64,000 nucleotides of DNA, from positions 1,984,001 through 2,048,000 of the forward strand of contig NW_026944389.1 in assembly GCF_033439725.1 (NCBI RefSeq), in the 5' to 3' direction. Positions 45,489-57,312 of this stretch are shown here, piece after piece. The translations under genes and the position numbers were made by a program. Below the pieces are notes generated by a model. It saw only the letters and a program-made list of their open reading frames with translations, was not told the origin of the DNA and ran no database searches. The stretch comes from Neurospora tetraspora (taxonomy: Eukaryota; Ascomycota; Sordariomycetes; Sordariales; Sordariaceae). Within the stretch, counting starts at the first letter, position 1; the number at the start of each line of letters is the position of its first letter.

Positions 45489-46479
45489 GAGGAGAGAAGA
45501 GAAGAGATAAGAGAAGGAGATGATAGGTACTCATGCCGAGGTGTCGTCGATTATGATGTTCGATGGATAGATGGGGAGGCATAGGTCGGCGGTAATGAGC
45601 TTCGTTTTGTCGTCGAGTTCGAGTCGAGTCGGAGCTGTGTCCATGGTTTGTTTTTGGTTGGGCTGGGTTGGGTTATATATGATGATGATGATGTATTGTC
45701 ATGGTGAGGGAGGCGTTCGGTTGATGAGCGGTGATTCAGGGGCTATTGTTATCCCCGGGCTATTTTGTTTTCGTTCATGTCGCTTGGTAGTAATCGTATT
45801 GTTGTTGCTTGCTTGCTTCCAGTGTTGTCTCGTTGTGTGGATATCGGTTTGGCGCTGTAATTGAGAGAAGGTCCAGTACCGTAAGGTCCGTAAAACACCG
45901 GGAAATTGGTTTCGCGACCGCAAAAAGATAACCAAAACGAAGTTACAGCACCGGAACAGTGAAAGAGATGTGGAAAGGAGAACTGCCGGCTGGGGAGAGA
46001 GAGGGGGACATTGATGTCGTCGTCGGCGTCTTGAGGAGCGGATACCTTCTCACTTCTCATCCCATTTTGGGACTAGCGCGGATTGCACCATATTCATCCA
46101 ATCGTCTTTTATGGGTCGTGCGGACCCTGCTGGCCTGTCAGAGGTTTTGAGGAAAGGGATGCTGGGTCACGTTACTTGTCATGTGATACCCCTAACAGCT
46201 ACCAGGTGAAGCCTCCTGTTTCTACTTGTAAACAACATTCAGCAATCGTCGACGACAAATGGGTTTGGTTTGAGTCACCTATGGTTTCCAAAAACTTTAA
46301 TCATTCCTCGATATATCAAAACTGTAACTAAACCCTTATTCGTTACGCTGTGAAAATCCCTTCTCCTCTTTACATGCATGCCCATTGTCCCAATGGACAA
46401 CCAAACAAACAACAATAACAACGCCTAAACAGAATCACGACGAAACTCTACCACCACCATCACCACCACGCTGATTTAT
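45489..46479. other. Convergent intergenic region
   Basis: Between the plus-strand dioxygenase and minus-strand VPS15 genes; likely 3' UTRs. A short GATGATGATGATG run is at about 45,680. ORFs here have no domain. Confidence 0.5.
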
Positions 46480-49400
46480 TCACCTGATAATAAGCACCAT
46501 ACCCCCTCTATCACACGAAACTGTCATCGGGTAGGGTGACTCCACCAACGCCACGTCAAGAATCGAATCCAAGTGACTCCTTAGCAATCTGAAATGCTCC
46601 TGCGAGATGATCTTGGTTCTAGAAGGTCGCATCTTCTGCTGGGCATTGTTCGCAGAGTTGGACGAAGACGATGACTTGCCATTGACTCCTTGCGCCGTGA
46701 CACTACCCCCTCCGGTCCCGGCGGCAGCAGCCCCAGACCGGCCACCAGACGACGACTTGCCATTATGCAACCGCTCCGTATTGAGAATCAAAGACGGCGT
46801 CGGATGACTAGCCGTGTAACTCGGCGCCGCCTCGCCCAGCTGCAAACCAGAGTAGATCCTGCTCTGGCTAACATGCGTCAGGTCCCAAAAGCGCAACTTC
46901 TTGTCCGAGCCGCCCGTGATCATGAACGCGTAGCGGACGTCTCGTTCCTGCAGCGGCGGCGGCGGCTGTTCTTCGACCGTGGCCGCGTCCGTGATGCCCC
47001 AGCCAAACACCAGGGCGCGCACGCCCCGGTCGGCGTTGCCCATGGCGTTGGGCTCGATGTTGGTCGCGAACCGCGAGAGCATCTGCCCTTGCCCGTCCGA
47101 AGGCTTGTCCTCGTCGACTTGCCAGGCATCGTACCCCTTGGGACCTTCCTTGTTGCCGCCGACGCGGTAGACTTCGCGGCAGGTGGCCTTTTCGATGTCC
47201 CAGACCGTGACTTCGCCTTGGCCGGTTCCGCCGGAGGCGCACACCCAGCGGCCTCGGCCGCGGGATGGGTGGATGGAGAGCCGGTAGATGGAACCTTTGC
47301 CGGGCACGCCCCAGCTCTTGAGCTTCACTTTGAAGCGGAGATCCCACAGGTCCAGGACGCCGTGGGATGTGCCCAGGCATAGCCAGTTTTTCTTGTTGTC
47401 GATGCAGAAACAGGTTGGTGTGCCGTGATGGACCGGATTCTCTAGTTTGAAGAGCAGTGTCATGGTTCGGAGCTCCATGCCCCAGACGACTGACTTGTTG
47501 GTGGCTACCACAAGAATAGACTCATTGTCCCGTTTATAGTGTTCGCACCACACGCCGAACTCGCCGTCGACAAAGCGATGTTCTCTGATTGTGCGGAGAC
47601 GAGTGTACCGATAGCTCTCGCCCTGTAAGTAAGTCTCAACCTTGACTATGTGAACGCTGCCATCCGTGGCACAGCTGACGAAGCTATGCGTGTTCTCGAT
47701 AAAGCATAGCGCGCGAACTTTGGCACCGGGAGCGTGTCGATGGGTGAGGCGAGGTTTGTGAATATTAATCTTTTCAAACCTGGCCGAGTCCCAAACCTTG
47801 ACGGTGCCATCATCGCCACCAGTCAGGAAGAATTGATGATCCGGAGCAACCACGATCCGATTGATGGCACCGACATGCTCAACAAACGACGCGATAGTCA
47901 CTCCTTTCGGCTTCCATCCATTTTCCCTTTGCTTCCCTGGTTGGGAACTGATGATCTTGCCAGTCTTGCGGCGCCCAATGGGCGTAACCTCTGGACCAAA
48001 CTCGGCAAGGTCGTGCGGGTAGTTCTCGACGTACATGGTATCCAACATCTTGAGAATATGCGGATCGTTCCCATGGTAATCGTGATTCACGCGCAGCTTG
48101 ATACCGGGCGTTGGCGGCATGCTTTCGGTATCTGGGGACCTGATGTGAGTTCCCTGATAATGCTGGGTGAACGACGCTTCAACCTCACCAAAGGCATTGG
48201 TCTCTGTAGTACCAGTCTCAGGAACGGACTTAGCGCTGTCCTTGCGATTCATCAGACTAATCGCGCTAGATTGATGCTTCAAAGCCCTCCTTGTTTCGTA
48301 CGGGGAGTAGTGAGCAGATCCCACGTCGTCATGAGGGGAGAGCAGAGATGCATGGCTCTGATGAGACGCCGACCGTCTCAAGGTGTTTCTTGAGTTTTCG
48401 CCATTGCTGTCCGTAGCAGGCCTACCGTCCACCGAGATGGATGGAAGATTTGATCGACTGCCTGATTTCGATTTCTGCTTATCCAGCGCAGCCCGACGCC
48501 GTTGGCTGAGTGGATCACCGATGGTTAACGACGCATCCAGGAGAGCCTCCTGAATCGTCTTAGGAGCCGTGTCATCGTCGTCCAATTGCGGAGCAGGATA
48601 GCGAATGGGTTCCTCTTCAAACATAACGGTCTGAGGTGTGATACCCAAGTTTCGCAGAGGAATGATGTCCTCGAGCTCAGATCTTTTCTCCATTTGCAGC
48701 TCGGTCGAATCTCTCCCCTTCATCTGAGCAAGACGCCATATAAACTCTCGCAGCATAATGAGTTTGATCTCGTCCGCCTGTGAGAGCCCCGCAGTCCTTA
48801 AGCGGCCCAGCCACTGCTCATCCTCATCTGTTTTCGAAAGTTTAGTGACAGCGCGAGCATCCCACAGCCTCTTAGGTGGCTTCCAGAAGCCGCTCTTCTC
48901 TGATTTTGTAGCCCATTGTATTGCCAGTTCAAAGACGTTACGCGAGAGTGACTTTTGTAGCGAATCAAGGAGCTGTAGTTCCGACCAGCCTGGGATAATA
49001 TCTGGCTTCAAGAAGGGCTTGATCTGCGGGTAAACCGAAACCTTCAGATACGCAGGGCTTAGGAACTCGTTTCCGGCTGCAATAAAATGAGCGGCCGCTT
49101 CGCGAATCCACAAGTTAGGATGCATCGTAAAGCGTCCGACAAGGGCGACAAGGTCAACGAAGGCCTCCTTGGTCAAGAGCCCCAGCCGGGTTAGCTCTGC
49201 CAACGATTGAAGCGCTCCTTGTACCACAAACTCCTCAGGATCATCCACCGCCTGGATTATGAGAGGTAGGATGAAGCTTTCGAGGGTACTGCTTCCCATA
49301 AATGCCGATATGCCCACAACGGTGTCGAAGAAAGCATACCGCAACATCCAGTCACGGTCGTTCAGGTAAGTGTTGAGGTGTGCAATGATAACGTCGTTGG

Positions 49401-51240
49401 CCTTTGCTACGCCGAAAAAGATGCACAAATCTGGTACTGAGCTGAGAAAGGCTCTTCGAACAAAAGGATTAAGATCTTCGATGAGCATTTTCGTGTGTGT
49501 CTCAAAGAGATCCACTAAATCCTGGCGTGAGCTGTCAAACAACCCATCGAGAGCCGTGTTAGTCTCGTTCCCTGGCTCTAGTTCTGGATCCGAAATGGTA
49601 ACTGATCCATCGGCCCTGAGCGTCGCGGCCATTGCGAGGAACCGGTACGCGGTTGTTGCCAGTTTCCCTAGACATGCTGCGTATGTGGCTCTCACCACAG
49701 GGCTCGGAGCATCCTGCGATCCCAGGAGCGCAACCTGCATCCTGGGTAAAATGTACTCGAGGAATATGTGCGAGTTGACGGGGGTGATGATTTTGACCAG
49801 ATCGAGGAGCTGCGTTAAGGTGCGCAGCGCAGATATCGCAACCCTATCGCATTTGTCGGTCAAGAGTGTCATTAGGTATGGCAAGACTCGATCCAGCTTT
49901 GCTTCATCGGTCAACCGTTCAGCGAACGCTAGCATGATGTCACACGCCTTGATCTTTGCGGTCGCATGTGCGGTGTTGCGCAAGGAAGACGCGACCAGGG
50001 TAAGGAAGATGAGCGTTCCATCGTCAATGGTAGGTTGCTTGTTCGCCGAGACATAATGTTCAGCATTGGGAATATTGAGTCGGACTGGGAAGAGTCCTAG
50101 CCCCAATCTTGGAGACGGCAGGTGATCCTCATATGGGTCATCCCCGTTTTCATAACCAAGGAAATAGGAGATCTTGTCGAAATCGTTCCAGACCCTTTCG
50201 ATTCTCTGGTCTGCTTCGCCAGTTCTCGAGTTTCCAGTTGAGAGGTCGGTAATCGACTGCATGTACTGATGTAGAAAGTTGTAAAAATAGCCCGGGAACA
50301 CTTTGTCTTTCCAGAACTCGAGATACTGCTCAGCTGAGTAGCGCTTTTGCGGATCCACCTGGATCATATGGGCGATCATCTCGCGCAAGTCCTTATCAGG
50401 GATGCGACTTAGATGTGAAATGGACGGGTCATATTCACCCCTTCGGTACTTGTACAGCTGACTCAGGTTGAATATGGGTGTTTCGAGGAACAGTTCAGCG
50501 ATAACACATCCGGCGCTGAAGACGTCCATGGCCCATGTGATTTTGGCGTTTGGATCGGGCTCCTGGCCGGGTGGAAGAAACCTCTCCGGGGCCAAGTAGC
50601 ATGTCCTCCGACCAGACGTGTCGAAGAAGTAGGAGAAGTCGGCGGGGTTGTCTTCCGGCAGCATGACGGGCTTGAAAGACGACGAGAAGTCCGAGATGTA
50701 GAGCCAGTTCCAGGACGTCACCAGTGTATTTTCCGTCTTGATGTCGCCATGGTATATCTCTTTGGCGTGGCAGTCGCGCAACGCACACAAGAGCTGGAAA
50801 GCCAGCCAACGCTTCTCCATATCCTCGAGAAATGGCCTGGTGCTGAGTCGGTCGTATAGGGAGTTGTAAAAGAACTGTCGAACCAGGTAACCGTTTGTTT
50901 CGGTCTCGATCGCTCGCTGATATGGAAGGGCGTTGGGTACGTTGGCAAGCGCATTTCTTTCTCCTGTTGTTTTCCCAGGTCAGAATTGGTTAAAGTCCCA
51001 TGGAAGAGCTTCGCACACTTTCCACTTACGGATAATCTTCTTTTTGTACCGTACCAGCGACATGGCATATGGCTTGACGAGCACCTTGACAAGCACAACT
51101 CCATCATTGTGTCTGGCACGTATACTCTTCATGAAGCGGGCCTGGCCGATGACCTTCTCGTAGGTCAAGTCTGCCAACTCAGGGACATCAATACCGGCTG
51201 CCCCTGCTGGAGGGGCAGTCAGTGAGAAACCCTGACCCAT
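46480..51240 (-). CDS. vps15: Vps15, PI3-kinase regulatory pseudokinase-like subunit
   Basis: Exons 51240-51030 and 50963-46480 (intron 50964-51029) encode 1564 aa. The N-terminus MGQGFSLT has Gly2 for myristoylation, as in yeast Vps15. The kinase domain has HGDIKTEN (142-149) in the catalytic loop, DFS (162-164) in place of DFG and an APE motif at 195-197; these deviations are usual for Vps15. HEAT-type helices fill roughly 400-800 (for example KCDRVAISALRTLTQLL). A disordered Ser-rich linker leads to a C-terminal WD40 propeller from about 1080 (HVGAINRIVVAPDHQFFLTG, DGTVKVWDS, ending GGMVLIIR). Vps15 anchors and activates Vps34 on endosomes and autophagosomes together with Vps30 and Atg14/Vps38. 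A Gly/Ser/Asn-rich insert interrupts the last blades. Confidence 0.96.
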
Positions 51241-51932
51241 GGTTTCGAGGTGTGTAGTAAAGCCAGGAAGCTCAAGCTAACCAGCTACCTAGACGGCGGA
51301 ATCGTCAGGCTGTTGCGCATCTTGGGACAACCATCCGAGAGTCGACAGGTTGGCGGGGTACGCGGAGGAGGACAGTTCGGACGTGGAAGGTCGCCAATTT
51401 ATGTCTACACGGATATGGGGTGGTGTTTGTTCTTTGGAGCTTCGCTCGGTGCGACAGGATGACGAAGGCGCAATGTCGTTATCGGTATTACTACAGGACG
51501 TCAAAGGGAGCGAGATATGCCAACGGGAGCGTTATCGGCACCTGAAGCGGGTTGTGTAGCGCTAGGTGGTGTTGTCAGCTGCCCTTCCAAGCAGTGTTCC
51601 TCTGATTCTTTGGTTGAGAGGAGATCGCGTGGACGTCAAACAGTAATTGTATGTATGCAGTTGTAGGTATGTACGTCTGTATGGTAAATCAATACTGTTC
51701 AGGCGGGCAAGTTGTAGCGCCATTGGATGTCACCGGAGCCGGTTACGTATGAGGGTCCCGATAAGATAAGCGCGTCAGCCGCGGAGCTTGGCTGCTTGCT
51801 TCAGGGTTGGGCTCTTTGTTCTTCTCAGTGCCTCTCCACTTTTATTGATCGAGCATCCACCCGACCCAGGTGGCCCACTTCAGCCCTATCTCCCAAGTAC
51901 CTCTTCGTCCTACTAATTACTTACCTCTCGAA
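51241..51932. promoter_or_regulatory. Divergent promoter, VPS15 / zinc-cluster gene
   Basis: 692 bases between divergent starts. A run of ATGTATGCA/GTATGTACG-like T/G-rich repeats lies around 51,650-51,690. No coding sequence. Confidence 0.4.
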
Positions 51933-52326
51933 ATGCCGTGCTCCAACTGCCATCGTAACGGTCGATCCTGTATTATCGATCCGTCGATATCAAACTCGTG
52001 TAGCGAGTGTGTGCGCCGCAAGGTTTCCTGCGATGGCGTGGACGTTGGTGCTCAGCGTAAGTGTGATTTGCTGTTTTTGGGTTCTGATTGAGCTGACCTG
52101 GTATATTTGAGTCGTGAATGCCATGGAGGAGTGTCATCGTCTGGAGGTGGAGGAGGATAAGCTGTTGCGGGAGATCATGGAGCTTCAGTCTCGCATTTTG
52201 CGTACTCGCGAGCAGAAGCGTCATATGCAGAAGAGACAGAAGGAGCTCTTTGATCGTTGTATGGTGGAACATGAGAAGGAGGTGCGGGAGGAACTGGAAG
52301 CTTCGGAGAGTTATGAGGAGCATTGA
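51933..52326 (+). CDS. Small Zn2Cys6-like coiled-coil protein
   Basis: Exons 51933-52056 and 52112-52326 (GTAAGT donor, TTGAG acceptor) encode 112 aa. Residues 3-33 have cysteines at 3, 6, 13, 23, 26 and 33, the C-X2-C-X6-C-X9-C-X2-C-X6-C spacing of fungal Zn(II)2Cys6 clusters, with RRK between the last pair. The rest is a strongly charged helix (EECHRLEVEEDKLLREIMEL...) likely to form a coiled coil. There is no fungal activation or Fungal_trans domain. Similar short CxxC/coiled-coil proteins are common and poorly understood in Sordariomycete genomes. Downstream, an in-principle spliceable coiled segment (52404-52505) lies in another frame and may be a lost C-terminal exon. Confidence 0.7.
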
Positions 52327-52982
52327 GACGTTGAATATGACGGTAATTGGCAATGGCAAACCATTCATCGCCTACTGATCTAGAAATTTGTGATACAAGA
52401 CGAGCCTTAATGAGCTACGTACTCGCATCCGAGCTCAACTCCACTACGTCCAGTTGAAAGAAGAAGAGATGCTCTGTGATTATCTTAATGCTTCATCTAA
52501 AAAGGTCATAACGTATGATACTGATCTCTCGCCATCCGTACAAATACTCCTTTTTGAGATTCCCCACATCCAGTTATGATAGCCTCCACTCTAGCAAATA
52601 CACATCGTCCTCCACAAACCGGGGTATATAGAAATTAAGAGAGAAGAAGAAAAAGAGAGAATCGATGCAATACATGGTGGTGCAGTCGTTGTTCGTCAGG
52701 CCTCCCGCTCTCAGCGTCTGTTCGTCCAACCAACGAAATAACCGGCGGCAGACGGATGAGAGCTCGAATGTAACAGGTCATTATGAATCGAGTAGTGATA
52801 ATATGCAGCGAGCGGAGAAAGGGGAGGCCTGTGGGTATCCGGAGTAAAGCTGCAATAAAGCATACCGTGACACCAAGTCCGTACCCAACGTAGTATAGTA
52901 GAATACTAGTCGTCGTCTGGACAGTTATTCAAGAGGTCCGTGGCCTCATACACTCAAGTTCCTCTCATGAGTCCGTTCGTTA
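52327..52982. other. Region after zinc-cluster gene, possible lost exon
   Basis: Between 52404 and 52505 the plus strand can encode LNELRTRIRAQLHYVQLK followed by EEEMLCDYLNASSKK, preceded by an AG acceptor-like site and matching the helical style of the upstream gene, but its frame is not reached from the upstream stop at 52326. The remaining sequence contains nothing recognised. Confidence 0.4.
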
Positions 52983-54954
52983 TTATAGTTGGTTCTGAGC
53001 ACTCTCTCCGGTTTCTGTTGAGCCATCTCCCTCAATCGTTCGCCGCCAATGCTCGGGAAGGCACACGCACACCAGCGGGAATGCCTTGATTTCTCCGCTC
53101 ACAGGAGGCGACACATCCCGCATCTTTCCAGACGTGTTGGAGACTCCACTGTCTCGCTGGGCTTGACGTCGACTTTCCCATTCCTCAGCAGTCTCATCCA
53201 CCATGACGCCAGTTGCCCATCCGTCATCCCAAATACCAACGACCTTGAGCATGTCACCCCGTTCAAGGGCGAACTCGTCAGCAGCTCGTGGCTGGTATGC
53301 CCAAAGTGTGGCAACCTTATCGCCTGGATGGATCTCGTCCTGAGAATAGTAGTCTTTGAAGAAGGGCAGCTGCTCGCTTTGTTGGCTAGCCACACCACCC
53401 TGGGGTGATGACATTGGCGAGACACCGTCTTCGCCTGCGAGAACTGAACCGCTCGACAGAGAGCCACTCCTCTTCATCGTCGGCGGCGGTCGCAGAATGC
53501 CAATACCTCGGTCGGATATCGGGCTGTCACGGTATCCGTCGGAAGACGAGTAATCATCGCCTCTCCTTCTGCTGGTTCTACCAACAGCATAGGCGGCTGC
53601 CGTTTTCTCGCCAGATCCGGAGCTGAAGTCTCGATGAGAGCGTGGGGACGGGGCATCGCCCTCGAGGGCCGACATCCGGGCTATCCTTCCACCTGGTGGC
53701 CCTGCAAATCCATGATTCAGCCCGTCATTCTGTGTCATTTGCGCTGTTGACGGCCCTTTCCTAGCAGGCGTCGGCTGGTTGAGAATGCCGCCGTCCTGGC
53801 TGCCACGTCTCCTCCTCCTCAAGAAAATGCACGCGAAGATCAGCAGTGCCAACAGAGCCAAACCCACCACCACGCCCACAACAATTCCAGCAATCGCGCC
53901 GCCGGAGAGCCCCTTTTTGCTGCCAGGATCTGTTACCGGTTCGCTGGTCGAACTAGCGCTTGGAACGGGGTTCAAAGTTATTGATGGCGAAATCGAAGGG
54001 AGGACGACGTTGGCACATCTGGTCTCGGCGTCGGAATTGTAGCAACACGTATCCGTCGAGTTCGGTCCCCCAGATTTGCAATAACCGCACAAGCCCAAAA
54101 GACTGCTCCCGAATCCACAATTGTCGGGCTCATTCGCAATCCCCGAGATACACTCGCCACCAGATAAGGAGTCCGCCGGCAGGGCACACGTAGTAAAGTC
54201 GGCTCGAATCTGATCTGAGTAGTTGTCATTTGGATTTTCGCAAAGAGAGCTGTCAGCGACGATGTTAGCTTCGCTGATCGCGTATTGTGCCTGTTGGAGA
54301 AGTCAGCAAAGATCGTCCAATGAATGCCGGTCGGTTACTCACGCAAGTATCAGCGCAAATTGGTCGAGAATCTGCTGCTGAAAGGTTACATTGGGTAACG
54401 GAATTCTGAATGACGCCGTTACACAATACGGTAGTCGCGAATCGCGCATAGAGCTCTGTCGTATTGGTGAGCTTAATCCCCCCGCAACCGAAAAGATTTT
54501 GGAATCTGAGGCGATGTTAATATGGAGTTAACGGGTATTTTAAGGGCCAAGCCGACGTACTTGAGTTGAACGTAGTTCGTCTGTACATAAGACTTTAGCT
54601 GCTCATCAAACGTTGCGGTGTCTTTGACGTCCTTCAAGAACGGACTAGCAAGTAAAATAGGTCAGTTTCCAGACATTTCCCCAATTTCATTATAACGTAC
54701 TATAGTTTCACCAGGTCCTCATCTGTCGATATCGAAGACACTTGGAAGGCAGAGCACGCCGTCGATCCCTTGAGTGGCACGCACTGGGCCATGGCTGTCG
54801 GAATTGCTGACAGGAAAGTGAGAAGAAGTGCTTTTGTGCTGCTTTGTCTGCGAGAGACCTTTCTTTTCGCAGAACTGTGATTGATTCTTTTGGTGATGTA
54901 TGTTGGTGCTAACTTTTGGCGTTGGGCTCCCTTTGCGGCACCGACAACCAACAT
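52983..54954 (-). CDS. Single-pass membrane protein with SH3 domain
   Basis: Exons 54954-54701, 54644-54561, 54505-54343 and 54290-52983 encode about 602 aa; all junctions are in phase with GTACGT, GTACGT and GTGAGT donors. A hydrophobic segment (ALLLTFLSAIPTAMA) acts as signal or anchor. A secreted, cysteine-rich region of about 280 residues follows (LFGCGGIKL, ICADTC, LLGLCGYCKSGG), then a transmembrane helix (GAIAGIVVGVVVGLALLALL) with an RRRRR stop. The cytosolic tail is Ser-rich and ends with an SH3 domain (KVATLWAYQPRAADEFALER...GIWDDGWATGVMV) and GEIKAFPLVCVCLPEHW. The layout recalls yeast Fus1-like cortical proteins, but a specific role is unknown. The start is uncertain: an in-frame ATG at 55056 would add 34 residues. 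Confidence 0.8.
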
Positions 54955-57312
54955 CTTTTTGCTGGCGTAATCGAGACTGTTGTTGTCGTCCAATCGCGGC
55001 CCGGGGATTCTCAACTCCAACCTCCTAACGTCATGTTCTTCCCCAAGTTGTATCATGGCTCATAATCGAAGAACGAAATCAGAAATGAATGACGGTGGGC
55101 CCAAAGTTGGGAATATCTGCTGGAGTGAGTGATACTGCTCGAACTAGATCCCTAACCAAAAAGACCCTTGGCGTCGAGATGGTCGGCGACGGCCCGTAAC
55201 CGAGCTGTGGGCTAGCGTGGGGGAAGTGATCGCAACGATGACCGACGTCCAAGTGGTTGTTGTTGAGATGGCGTATGTTGTGAGGTTTAACTCAAAATGC
55301 GAGACTGGGCGGCGTAGGTAGAGATCGGATGGTAGCTGGTACACTATGCGAAAGAGTGGCAGACCGGCAGTGCCTTGCTTTTGAGGAAGGGACAAGTCGG
55401 TCGGAAGGGATCGTTGTTGTTTCGGTGGTGTTGTTGTCGCACACTGGTACACAGCGCCGGCTGCAATGCCAATTGGGCCCTCTTTGTCGGCAAGGCAGGG
55501 CCGCTTGTACTTGGGTAACCTGGGATGCAGCTGAGTGTTTGGAGTTGAGGCCGGGAGGTCGGTCTGGAGTGGTGAGGTGCCGTCGGGGTGCCTGAAAAAA
55601 AAGAAGGTGTGGGTGCCGTCAAAGTCGGGTGGTTGGATGAGGTGCAATGCGCCGACTCCAGTGGAATGCAAGCTTGACAAGGCAAGGCACACCCGTCGCA
55701 ACAGAAGGGAGAAAGATCAGACACAGGGCGGGTGCAGCTCCATGCGCAGGAACAAGCCGCGCAGATGGTAAAGACGATGGATTGAAATTCGTAGATGGAG
55801 GCGGGCGGTGGCCTAGAGGGAAATAGATGATGAGGGCCGATTACCGACCCGACCAAGGTACTCTAGATAGCGCGACGCGACCTAGAATATGCGATCCCAA
55901 CCTGGAGTTGATGATGGCGGTCCAAGGCGACGGTCTGTGGAGAGGACCGAGCGAGTCACGACGACGATTCCCGGATCGAGAAATCGTGTGTGAAGGGAGG
56001 AATTGGAATTGGATTGATGGACAGAATCCAGAACTGAATCTGTCTGTCACTTGCAACTGCCAACTGAGAGAATTGTTGCCCTGACTTTCACTCGGGACTT
56101 TGACCCTGACTTGGACACGCCAGGTGGCTGTCCGCGGAATTGGTGCGCAACGGTCCAATCTCGCTTGACGATTGCAGGCTCGAAGGTACTGTGTACGCCT
56201 TTCCTTTTCAGGTTAGACAACCGTAGCCCTTTGGCTTAGCACCCCTGTCCGAGGGCAGTTTCCGAAACTCCTTCCCTGCAACATATGCAAAGCTCACAGC
56301 TTTGAGACAAGGCAGGAGCTTTGAAGAATTAATCGGCGAAAACAATGGAAGGCGCCGCGCACGAAAATGATCACAGAGATGCTCGATAACCGATTGATAA
56401 ATGCGATATCATCTATCCATCAGTGCTTTGTGTTCTTCGAGTGTGCTCAACACTGACTGACAGAGGCAACTTGAAGCTTGCCATCTGCCGAACTCTTTGC
56501 CGTAGTTGCCGGCTATGAAATATCCCAGCGGCTTTCTAATTTCAACTTTGACAAGTTTTTGGCCACCTTCATCTTTGGGAGATATGAAAAAAATGCACAA
56601 ATGCTAGCCACCGTTCCATGCCTTTACTTACCCTTGTCACAATCAGGAAGAGGATTTCAAGCCCTTCATGACAAACAGGTATCATTTGGTTAGAGTTCAG
56701 AGCACGTGTCGGTTATCGGGCTTCTCCTCCCGTCCCAAAATGAAACGAACGATAAGGTAGCCGCGCGACCTTGAATGGAACCCCTGTCCTACAAGAGTGG
56801 GGTTTCGTCTTAATTTTCCCCAGATTTCGGGTGCTGAACGTGGTGCTTAGTCCAGGGGCATTGGTGCTGTGGTCAGTGGTGAAGTCTCGAACAGTCGAAC
56901 TCCGGCATCCATTCGCTTGATCATCCGTCTGCAACAATGACATTCAATGAACTTCCCGACCTGACATTCATGCCGAACCCATGTGTCTGGATACCATCCA
57001 CACCAATGATTCGGTAGTCTATACATAGTGAAACAAGAAGCATATAAGCGCCAAGGAGCATAACGAGACTCCCCGTCCTGCCCCTGAGTTACGTTTGGGA
57101 AAATCTGTCGACCATCGAATAAGGTATTACAAATAGAGGAGATGTGAGACCATGTTATACAAGTGGAAAGGAGTAATGTTGGCCATCTGTTGATTGATAT
57201 TGGCCAGAAAATGTCTCCAAACGACGAAGTGTCCATCCGAACTTCCAGTACTGATTGTTGCTACGATCTTACAACCCCCAAAAAACATAACCAAGGACAC
57301 CAGACCCAACCA
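54955..57312. other. Intergenic, SH3-protein leader and promoter
   Basis: Over 2 kb. Minus-strand ORFs at 55144-55856 are Pro/Thr/Ser-rich and C/T-rich, consistent with a 5' leader of the SH3-protein gene. The right third is the 3' side of the DUF3112 gene. No other gene recognised. Confidence 0.45.

Noticed and set aside
46690-47382. 230-codon plus-strand ORF
   Set aside because: Lies antisense inside the WD40 part of VPS15; no recognisable protein family.
55144-55856. Overlapping 170-185 codon minus-strand ORFs
   Set aside because: Pro/Ser/Thr-rich product of a pyrimidine-rich leader upstream of the SH3-protein gene.
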